DNA from: Glandiceps talaboti | Taxonomy: Eukaryota > Hemichordata > Enteropneusta > Spengelidae | Length of the DNA: 60,000 nt | Assembly: GCF_964340395.1 (NCBI RefSeq) | Contig: NC_135550.1 | Coordinates: forward strand, 26,567,176-26,627,175 | Direction: 5' to 3' | Shown: piece after piece, positions 1 through 10,418 of the stretch | Layout of the letters: each line of letters begins with the position of its first letter | How positions within the stretch are numbered: the first letter of the stretch is position 1 | Program-made: the position numbers and the translations under genes | Notes under the pieces: generated by a model | What the model saw: only the letters and a program-made list of their open reading frames with translations | Databases searched by the model: none | What the model was told of the DNA's origin: nothing

Positions 1-128
1 AATTTCACTTTTAGTATAATACTCTCTAATCATTTTCCATCAGATCAAATCATGTACCATCCCATTATGTTTTATTGATAGATATATAAAATGGAATCTA
101 TCGTTAGTCTTCATGCTACACTGTATTC

Positions 129-245
129 ACTACAGGACATTGCATTTCCCTATACTGTAGAACATGATAGCCTTGAATCTATGCTAACTACAGGACATTT
201 CATTTCCTACACTGTAGAACTGAACAGCTTAGAACTTATTATTAT
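129..245. repeat. Two-copy tandem repeat, ~58 bp unit
   Basis: The motif ACTACAGGACAT starts at 129 and again at 187. It is followed in both copies by similar CATTTCC and ACTGTAGAAC segments. The short open frame here is a by-product of the repeat and shows no protein similarity that I recognise. Confidence 0.6.
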
Positions 246-2163
246 TTACAGAATACTACAACAGTACTTTATGCATTGATCCATATCAATCAGCATACGG
301 TGGTTGTATAAAGTATCTTCACACTATATATCTACTATGAATATTATTTTCCCTGTCTTTTACATTTTACGATATGATTCTACCACATTGACCTACCGGA
401 GTCTAGTAGTCATGTAAAAGCAGTTTATGACTAGCAAACACCAAATTGCCCTTGTGGGATAAACAAACTTTAATTGAAGCTAATAGAATACATTAATATG
501 TCCAAATATAAGTTCCATCATTACCATTCTCAACTTGTTTCAGTTTCAGTTCCTTTCCTGTAGCTTCTTTTCAATAATTCTTTCTCTTTATTACATATGA
601 AAATATAAAATAGTATACATTTTACTGTATCTCAACACCGTCAGAAGGGACTTTGACTCAGCAATTTATCAATTTATCACAGAAAGTCAATTAATAATTT
701 TGAGGCTTACATTTACATCACATTTGTCACTTTCTGGAAAATTAACTACTGGTATTTTTTCCAATGGAATACTGTAAACCTAGCAATATTTGCTGAAGGC
801 TTATTTTTAATTATTTCACTGAAAAACAAAAATGCAAAAATAAGTAGCGACTAAAATATACCTTCTAGCTTGTACATGAACACAATATACCAGTAATTAA
901 TAAAAGTAGCCTTTACATGAGAACAACCTGAAGACTAATGCAAAATTTGCTAGTGGCAAAAATGTCTCTGGAGAAATTTGACATCAAAATTGAAACATGA
1001 TATTTTGAGAACTTGCTTGAGTTTTGGGAAGGGAGGGGTTGTTATTGTATGAAGTCAGTACTACACGCATTTACTACTGTCTATATGAATAAATATCTTG
1101 TTCAAATTACTGAAAACTAATATTAGTTTTGATGAAATTATTATCGTGCTTCTAATCCTGTACAATTATTCCATCTGATCTTTGTAAACTGACAAATGTG
1201 TTGTTTGGTTGACATCTGTTCAAACTCATTTAAATCAACATACTATTTGATACCCTTTACAGCTTTAAAAACAGATAGTGTTCTTACATGGTTACCGGGT
1301 AAGCTGTCAGACTAGCTACAAAGACATATTTTGGTAAATTTTGGGTTTGTATGAAAGTTGTAGAACTACTTCTTTGTGAATATGTATGATTTTATGTTGT
1401 TAAAATCACACACAGGTGATATCATTATGACATGCCCCAAATGTCATAATTCATACATCAGAGAAGAAATATGTCATATTCATTATCAAGAAATACAACA
1501 CCTTGGTTTTTTTTCAAAATAATATAACTAATCGATATAAGTCACAAATTTATATCTGTATCCTCACTATCTATTATTCTGGTGTAATTACGTGTGGAGA
1601 TTTTAAAAACAGAGATATTCAAATGCTAGGTATAGAATGACATATATGAATATGCATGATTGTAATTTATGAATCTATCATGTACATTTCAATATATCAT
1701 ATTACGTATGCAAACAATGTGGGTAAGATTTCAAATCTAACTAACTTCAGTCTTTTCCCCTAAGGCATGCACACACTGACGTAAATGAATCACATCATTT
1801 TCAAAGAGAAGAAATGCTCTTAAAATAGCTCATTCAATAATACTTGCATTGTATGGAATTCTTTCATATCTGAGAGAAATTATCTGTTCATTCAGTTGTT
1901 TTCATATACAGTTATGTAGTATTATTTTAGACCATTCAAAATTATGACTTGTGTATTTATGGAAGACAACTATAATTATTCTGTCATTATTGCGGTCTGC
2001 CCACTTTTCTGAGAACATAATGAATATTTATAGATGACAGCTTTAATGTGCAACATGCTGGTATTTCGTATTACAAGTACTCACCTAGGTGTGTATATAT
2101 TTTTAAACAGTGAAATGATTTGCACAAAGACTATCGTCAATGACACTGTGATTTTCTGCTGAA

Positions 2164-2173
2164 TTTTTTACAG
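2164..2173 (+). promoter_or_regulatory. Likely 3' splice site just before the GPCR start codon
   Basis: A T-rich tract ending in TTTTTTACAG lies six bases before the ATG at 2180. This suggests that the coding exon is preceded by at least one upstream 5' UTR exon whose position is not evident. It is also possible that no splicing occurs here. Confidence 0.45.
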
Positions 2174-2179
2174 ACTACG

Positions 2180-3268
2180 ATGAACCTGCCAGCCATCGCT
2201 ATGGTTTCCTATGCAGTAAATATCACTGTGACAAAACCAATGGACAGCTTTGATGATACACTTACATTTGTATCAAATTTTCGAAGGCCTGGAAATGTTA
2301 GTCAGTATGTTGAGCTGGCTGTGATGGGGATTATTGTGCTACTGGGGATATTGGGTAATACTTTGGTATTGCTGGTCTGCATCAAACGGGGCTGTCAACA
2401 GAATTTGTCAGCCAATTACTTTCTGTGTAGTTTGGCTGTGGTTGATTTGATGGTCTGCACTGTGGTGATACCGCTGCATATACATTTGGAGGCTGCACAT
2501 GCATATCGCGGAGTCACTGATACAGAATGTGGAGTTTCGGTGTTCTTCTGGAATCAAAGTATGTACTGTACATCCTGGCTATTAGTAGGGATTTCCATTG
2601 ATAGATATTATGCTATTGGTCATCCTCTTCAACCACCACTCACCATCAAGAAAGCTTCACAAATCATCAGCTGTACTTGGCTCCTATCCATCATCATTGC
2701 TTTACCAGCTTTATTTCTTCACAAAGCTCCATTCTGCCAACCTGTGTCCATACATATCCTGGATTTACAACTGATGCTTGCTGTTGCCCAGGCAACCACT
2801 GTGTTCCTCATTCCACTGGTGATCATTGCGACGGCATACACAAGGATTTTCTGTTCACTTCGGAGAGACAGCGGTGTAAGGACATCATTCCACTGTACAA
2901 TGTTCCATGCAACTCATTACACAGTGGCAAAGCGTCTTTTACTGGTTATAGCTGTCTTTGTACTGTGCTGGACACCAGGACTAGTACTGAATATTTATTT
3001 CAATATCTATCACACAAATCTGAAAGAAACACCAGTCAGGGCATTCCTAACATATCTGACGGAATATATCCTTCCATACTTCAATTCTATACTAAATCCT
3101 ATCATTTATGCACTCATCAATAAAACATTCAGGGATGACTGTAAGCGAGTAATTTGCTGTCAAAAACTGGATCACTTACACTTGTACACTGGTCAAGAAC
3201 ACCTGCATCATGACAACAAACTACATCAGTCACCAACATTAAGCATCCACATCGAAACTGTTTGCTGA
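2180..3268 (+). CDS. Class A (rhodopsin-like) G protein-coupled receptor, orphan, single coding exon
   Basis: Complete 362-residue seven-transmembrane receptor of the plasma membrane. The class A hallmarks are in order: N60 in TM1 (GILGN), D89 in TM2 (SLAVVDL), C117 at the top of TM3 pairing with C186 in the second extracellular loop, DRY at 141-143, W167 in TM4, CWTP at 263-266 in TM6 and NPIIY at 306-310 in TM7. The N-terminus has N-glycosylation sequons at N14 and N39. The C-terminal tail has a Cys pair at 326-327, possibly palmitoylated. The first Met is used as the start; M8 is an alternative. The length is typical for a short-loop peptide or amine receptor. I cannot assign a ligand. Peptide-receptor-like features in TM7 are suggestive only. 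It lies on the strand opposite to PARP1 and may sit inside a PARP1 intron. Confidence 0.93.
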   Translation: MNLPAIAMVSYAVNITVTKPMDSFDDTLTFVSNFRRPGNVSQYVELAVMGIIVLLGILGNTLVLLVCIKRGCQQNLSANYFLCSLAVVDLMVCTVVIPLHIHLEAAHAYRGVTDTECGVSVFFWNQSMYCTSWLLVGISIDRYYAIGHPLQPPLTIKKASQIISCTWLLSIIIALPALFLHKAPFCQPVSIHILDLQLMLAVAQATTVFLIPLVIIATAYTRIFCSLRRDSGVRTSFHCTMFHATHYTVAKRLLLVIAVFVLCWTPGLVLNIYFNIYHTNLKETPVRAFLTYLTEYILPYFNSILNPIIYALINKTFRDDCKRVICCQKLDHLHLYTGQEHLHHDNKLHQSPTLSIHIETVC

Positions 3269-5388
3269 TGGTGATTTTGTATAGCAACTACTTCCTGTAC
3301 TCTTCTCCCAGAAACAATGATAAAGTCATGCTAAATTTGCATCACAAAAAAGTGTTTTGTTATGTTAATTATATTCTACTATCTTCAAAAATTCAAAGGG
3401 TTGAACCCATGACTCTGCGGTGGGGAGAACCATTTAAGTCACTTTTTATACCTTCTAAAAAATGAGTTTTGCCAAGTTGATAATTTAATATAATTCTGAT
3501 TTCAGAACAATAATTGGGCAATAATTTTTACATTAAATATCTGTTTTTGGTTTCAACAAAATGGTTTTAAGCTGTAGGGAGTGAAAATTAGGGGGGAAAA
3601 AAATTAGTAAGAGGGTTTTTATACTGATAGATAGTTCTTAAAGAAGTCTGTAATATTTATACAATTTAATCAGAAGAATATGTTAGATGTGGACCAAGGT
3701 ATCAACAAAGACTTTGAAAATATGAAGCTGGTAACATTGTACAAAAGATTTTGAACAAGCGTGAAATACTTTGGGAACAGTAGATAAAGCTATATGGCTG
3801 ATTCATGTGGCCATGGAATGAAATGTAGACAGCCATAATACAAACCTGTCTTCATATTAAAGTATTACACAAAGTGATGAAGAATTTGTTCAAATTCTGC
3901 CGTAGGTTTGTAACCGTCACTTCTATACACGATCAACTATAGTGGATATGATATGTGACTGCCCTGTAGTCCAGCTGTGAATGTGCAATCTTTAGAAATG
4001 CAATTCATTAAGTGTTATAACCTGTAGCTGTATAGTAAAGTGCTATTTTATCATGCTTGTTTATGTGATTACTTGCTACAGGTTTGTCATTTCATATCAA
4101 CTTGTTACAAGATATAATTACATGAATCTATACTATAGTTGAAAGAATATATTATTTGTCAAAATTGGCATATTAGATGCACTATTTTACTTGTTTGAAA
4201 CACACTGTTCGTGAATGAATGAAATTATTGTAAGTATTGAATTAAAATCATTAAAGAACATGCTATATTTCAGTTGTTTTTTTGACATGATTATTTGAGA
4301 TGCAGTCATTGCACTACAAGGCAAGTTTATATTTATTATTCAATGACAGCCCTATAAAAACATGTCCACATTTTTATAATGGATTGCAGGAAATTAAGTT
4401 ATATTTCATACTTCTCACTAATTCTGCCTGCTATATATAGTGGATATAATCATCACTGCAGGTTTTAATGTGATGTAGGCTCCTATGATGTAAGTCATAG
4501 CTATTGCTGTAATGGCTACTTCAATATTATTGCCTACATAAATTTTTTTTATCACTTTTGTCTATCATTACCTGCCCCATTTCAATTTATCTTATTTATC
4601 ATTTATCATTACGTGCTATTTCAGAAAGTAACTAGAAGGTGGCACAAAAATGAGAAAAATTCAACTAATTTTAAAAATAGTATATACATGTATGAAAACT
4701 GAAAATATTGCCAAATTCGCAGAATTTCATTCACACTAATTTAAAATAGTGTATTGAATGATTTTTTCTCATATCTAATATTACAATACATTACAAAACT
4801 AAATGAAATTTTGTGGTTCTGTCACTCTTCTTTTTGGTACCATAGTGTATTACTGTATACCACCTGATACAACACTCACACAGCAATATGAATGAAAACT
4901 GGCCTTTTAACAATACCTATAGACATTTATATAGAGATTTTGGTCCACAGCACTGCAGACTGCATACAGCTTTTGTGTAATTATTTCTTAGGATAACAAC
5001 ATTTCATGTGAATTGAAACTCATTCATATACAGGGAGAAACTTGTGAACTAAGACTGCTCAAAGCAAGTATCCTACAGCAACAGCAGCATCTTGAAATCA
5101 GATGCCCTGTACTAATAAAGATACTGCAAGTGTGGATTACTTTTTACATACATTAAATTTAAAGCTTAGGAAATACACTCCCAGTAACATAGATATAAAG
5201 TATGTTCATCTCTTCTGGATAATTTACATACTACTTAAAAATTTTCGACAGTATGTGTGCATGCATCCTCGATAATTGTTTCATACATTGTAAAAACCAC
5301 CAGGTATCTTTGTAGCAACATAAAACTGACAAACAAATCTGAGAGAGGAAAATAACTACTCTGGCTCTCAAAGAGTGACATTATTTAA

Positions 5389-5391
<3 letters not shown>

Positions 5392-5429
<38 letters not shown>
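5392..5429 (+). repeat. Poly-G run, 38 bases
   Basis: Uninterrupted G homopolymer in an AT-rich context. It could form G-quadruplexes. Runs of this length are also prone to length error or misjoin in assemblies, which matters because PARP1 exons are missing to its left. Confidence 0.95.
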
Positions 5430-5430
<1 letters not shown>

Positions 5431-5937
5431 TTAGTCATTACACCATGTACAAGCCAACTTATTGTCTTTGAATAGAATATATAGGTTTTATATTTTGGTC
5501 GTTCTCCATCACAACAACTTGTGTCTATACTGTTGAATCTATAGTGTTTAGAATATGAATTGAAACATTCCAATTGACATTATTTTTCCTCACTTTTCAT
5601 AAATAATGCTTAGGGAGGTATAATTATATCGTTCCTCATTCAGCCAGTAAATACTTGTGAATAAAAGGGATTTGTTGCTACTTATCTATCAACTCATGGT
5701 GGCAATTTAAGGCCCCTATGTCACTCATATTTTCCTTGGGTTAACAAAGAAAAATATTGGAGAATATCTAATTATACATACAATATCAATTTTTCGTACA
5801 TTTATTTAGCAAGTTGCAAAAGGATCTTATTTATTCTCAGTAATAAAGGAAGTTGTTTTGGCAAGTGTCATATTATGGTAAAGCAAATCTACTCTGGTAC
5901 CACTTCAATTATTAAGGGTTCTATAGTTTAACGTACT

Positions 5938-6420
5938 AAACACAACAACATACACAACAACATACACAACAATAATAATGTATTCAACACAATAATATAC
6001 AAAACACTTGAATGGTGTCCATATGTATCAAACTTTTGTCACAAATATGGCCACCATTTTGCTATACAGGTCAAGGTCATGAAGTTAAGAGACTTGCTTA
6101 TGCCTCACATAGTCAAACCCAAGTCATGATTAAAATATTATCACTTGAAATGTTTTATTCGAAAAGCTATGAAGATAACAGACCCAAATGTAATAGTCCC
6201 CTCCGTTGGTGGCTAACAGCCTACACAACATGATACTATACACAACACAATAACAAACTCAACACACTAACATATTCAACACAATAACATGCCCATCCCA
6301 ATAACATATTCAACACAATAACATGCTAAACACAATAACGTACTCAACATAATAATGTCTTCAACAAAGTAACGTGCTCACCACAATAACACACTCAACA
6401 CAATACCATACTCAACACCT
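5938..6420. repeat. Degenerate AACACAATAACATACTC array, split in two
   Basis: Imperfect repeats of about 13-20 bp built on CAACACAATAACATA run from about 5938 to 6003 and again from about 6236 to 6420. About 230 bp of unrelated sequence separates them. The right end lies about 40 bp beyond the PARP1 exon 12 splice donor, inside the following intron. Confidence 0.7.
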
Positions 6421-6456
6421 CTAGAAGCAACGCACATCTACCACCCAATTGCTTAC

Positions 6457-6534
6457 CAGAATCAGGGTCCACAGCTGCACCTCCTTTCACCATCATTTTT
6501 AACTTGTCTGGTACACTCTTTGTGTACATTTTTT
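6457..6534 (-). CDS. PARP1: PARP1 coding exon 12 (WGR start), last one visible
   Basis: Encodes DKLKMMVKGGAAVDPDSG, the signature that opens the PARP1 WGR domain. The acceptor is CTTTAG and the donor TCTG|GTAAGC. If the intron were retained, the frame would stop at 6395-6397. The next exon is not recognisable in the window. Confidence 0.95.
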
Positions 6535-9500
6535 CTAAAGATAAAATAACGTACAAAAATGTCATGAATATAATTTTTAAGATTTGAAAATATCTACAAA
6601 TTCGCATATCTCTTGCATGTGTGTGTCTGTGTGCATACAAGAAATTTCCATTGTTCATACTCAGTCCCAACACCATCTCCAAAATCCAGTAACAGAAATT
6701 TTGACCACAAATATCCAAATACAAAAATAATTGACACCAGTACAGTCTCATAATGTTTACTTACAAAATTCATGACATCAATGATAAGCTTGTAGTCCTA
6801 GTATTTTTGTCTAGTACAAATACTTTTAATGCACCAATATGAATACACTCACTTTTCACATAGTTATCAACAAGTCAATGATCACACATGATAATCATGT
6901 CATAAGAAAGATCACATGACACTACAGATTTATTCTAACATTAATTTCTTGGTGTCAGTATTGAGAGCACTGTGGTAAAAAAAAGGCCATTACATATATT
7001 CTAAATGTGATCTAAAACAAAAGTTTAGTGTTTGCCTGTAGGTGGCGCTATTACCTTCTCTAGCACTAACACCACTCTTGCGGGGAGCATCAACAACTGT
7101 TTCACCAACAGATATTCTACTATGTGGCTGGAAATGGAAATAAAAAGTGTCAGTGATACCAAAAACCTCCTTCTCTTTCCACGATGCAATGCTGTGGGTG
7201 GTTATTATACTTGTATCCCCTTCCCATGATGCAATGCTGTGGGTGGTTAGCATACTTACATCCATTACATTCACTTCCCGTAATGCAATGATGTGGGTGG
7301 TTATTATACCTTACATCCCCTCCCATGATGCAATGCAGTAGGTGGTCATTACACTTTCATACACTTCCCATGATGCAATGCTGTGGGAGGTTATCATACA
7401 TATATCCCCATGATACAATGCTGTGGGTGGCTATTATGTGTGCATTCCCTCCCCATGATGCAATCTGTGGGTGGTTGATACTTACATCCCCTCCCCATGA
7501 TGCAATACTGTGGGTGGTTAACTCTGACATGCCCTCCCTATGATCCAATGCTATGGGTGATTATCACACTTGCATCCCCATCCCATGATGCAATGCGATG
7601 GGTGATTATCATACTTACATCACCACCCCATGTTGCAATGCTGTGATTAGCTATCATCAATGCTGCTCCTCCTTTCTTGACATTTTCCAGGAAATCTTCA
7701 GACACAATATGAACATCAGCTTTCTTGGCCTCCGTGATTTTCTTACTCATCTTGTCAACTTCCTCTGAAATGAAAAAGAAACAACAAGACCAGGTCAAGA
7801 CAGTAATTGTATACCATGTGTATTGTAATTATATAATAACACATTCCAATGAGGGCGATATCACAATTTAGTGCCTGCACAAGGGTTGGAACTCTTTACC
7901 AAAGTTTTGATGAGGTTGATGACCTCATTTTGACGATACCAATGCTGCATTTCCAAATTGTACTTGCAGATAACTATTGAATACGGACATGGTATTATTT
8001 GTAGGAACTTCAGTGTCCCCACAGCTCAATTGTAATTATAGTTACTCAAATGTCGCCAAAAAATAATCTTGTGTACCTCACTGTGGTGACTTTGTTAATT
8101 TGAGTGGCAATACTGGAAAACATACGCAGAATAGATACGCAATGGTTGAAATAACTCCAGCGGGCAATAGTGCTGGGCAATAGTCTCTGCACACGTGGGC
8201 AGTAGTCTATTTAAGAAGGTCATGTGATTTGATTCTGACCAATGACAGTTTGTATAACTACGTCGGGTGTAATAAGTTGAGATAATATACACTTTTGTTT
8301 TGATATGTGTCATTTTCATAAACTCTACAGGTTTGACTCATCACGCTTTATTTACCATACATCTATATCTTTTAAAAGCTCATGCACATTACAGATGTTT
8401 TCACTTCATTGTCTAAACATTTCAATATTTCTTAATGTTCATGTAAGCTTCAAGATGACACACATTACTAAATTATAACTATCTATTTTTACGATAACAA
8501 ATGTTGTCCTACCTTGTGTACTAATAACACATGCCACCTGTCCAGTAACCTTGGAGACGACCTCTCCACCCAGAGCTTTCACTTTCTTGCTGATATCTTT
8601 ATTACTTTGACTCAGATTACCAACAAGAATAATCTTACAGTTATGCAAAGGTTTGCTTGAACCAGCTGAACTGCTGCTGAAAGACAAGTTGAATACATAC
8701 ACTAGAAAACCATTCATTTGCCTAGCTGGCTGCTTCTTGTCATCATCATCGTACATTAGAATACAAACAGCTTCTAAACTAATCATGGCTGTGCAACAAG
8801 TCTCCCCTACATGTATAATATTATAGCTCCAATCATGACCATTAACAGTCTAGAAGAATCTATGCCATTACATCACAACTAAGTGTCCATCATCAGTTTC
8901 ATAACTATTATATCCGTTGAATGTTTACATTATTCCATATCTTATACAACTTCCATGGATTTGATTTGATAACATATTAATTATTTGTCTCATATTTTTC
9001 TTCTAAAGTTACAAAAATATTCATGAAATTGTGTTGAATGTTTTCAGTCTTTTGATGACAACAGTGCTACACAATATACTTTTAACAGTACCATTGATAA
9101 ATCACATGTACAGCCAGTGTACACAATAGTAATCTGTACATACCTTGCTGCTGCTGTCTGTGGTACTTCAGGCTTATCTTCAAACAACCTCACACCTTTA
9201 TTGAATGGTTTGAACTTGAATTTCATTCTACATGGATAAGAAAGTACACAATTATATGTAAAATATATCAACAAAAAGATATGATTTTCAAATTTAAATC
9301 AACCAAAAAACACAATGTGATGAATTCCTTGTTTTGCTGAACACATTTAGGAACTCTCATTCAAAAGGTGATTGCTATCTAGATAGTGTCAATTTATCAG
9401 AGAGAAATATTCTCACAAACTATTGTACCACTTGGTAAATATTATTCAAGGTTGTTTGATCATGGCAAAAGTGAATTATTTGCACAGAATTTATGGTATA

Positions 9501-10333
9501 ATATGTTAGAGATAACAAAATTTGACCATTCTAATACTGATTTTTAAGTTTTAGAATCAATAACTTTCAACATGTGTGTGTAAGCTTGTATATGTTGGGG
9601 GGCACATCTGGCATGTTTTCCATGACTGTCTACTGCTTTAAAAAAAAAAGAACAGAAATCTAGCTTTTCTCTACTTTGGTGATTGTATGTACATTGTTTT
9701 ACATACTCTAATAGCCACGTCAGGGCTTATACTGGACATGTGTAAACTAATAAAGCTCAGAGTAGAATCAAAAGTATAATTTCTCTCTCCCCCAATATTC
9801 ATTCATACAATACTTACAAGTAGTCGTTGTCTTCAAAATCATCGCCAATGACAAATTTTGTTCTCTTGGTCTCTTTGGAAGTGTACAAGCATTTAGTCCA
9901 GCTGGTAATGTTGCCTGTACAGTTGTATTTTGAACTGCCAACAATTAGCTGACCATTACACTCTGGACAAGGTTGTAGCGCTCCAAATGCCATGGCATCA
10001 GCAACACGGTCAAGGAGCTATAGGAATATTATATGTACCAGTAATAAATATTTTGCAGCAAGTAAAGTGATTATTTTCTATTATTTCCATGAACACGATA
10101 TCTTACATGTTCATCAAATTTTGTCCAAAATTTTAATTTGGCTGATCTTTATGTCAAGTTTATTCCAAAATACTCATAGTTCAGACAATGTAAAACATGA
10201 CAGGACTATATAAAGACAAATTAATTTTTGATAAATGGCTGAAAACCAGGTATATCATTAATGAACATAAATTTGAGTATAGTTTCACTGGAAAACTAAC
10301 AAAGATATAACATACAATATTATATGAACAAAG

Positions 10334-10365
<32 letters not shown>

Positions 10366-10382
10366 CTGACTGACTGACTGAC

Positions 10383-10418
<36 letters not shown>

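Larger units (their letters stand above)
1..2179. other. Gene-poor AT-rich region
   Basis: No exon with recognisable homology was found on either strand. I looked on the minus strand for the missing PARP1 WGR and catalytic exons and saw none, though very short exons could be missed by eye. The only internal structure noted is a two-copy tandem repeat near 129-245. Confidence 0.5.
3269..6456. other. Gene-poor region left of the last visible PARP1 exon
   Basis: This stretch holds the GPCR 3' flank, a 38-bp poly-G run and a degenerate CAACACAATAACATA array. No PARP1 WGR, helical-domain or catalytic exon could be recognised on the minus strand. Small open frames lack similarity and typical exon edges. 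No clear AATAAA was found soon after the GPCR stop; ATTAAA-like hexamers occur further down, for example near 4240. Confidence 0.5.

Noticed and set aside
2677-3123. 148-codon frame inside the GPCR
   Set aside because: It is a frame-shifted shadow of the receptor coding sequence and lacks any domain signal.
3262-3465. 67-codon frame overlapping the GPCR stop
   Set aside because: It begins within the receptor's last codons in another frame and has no similarity; probably 3' UTR.
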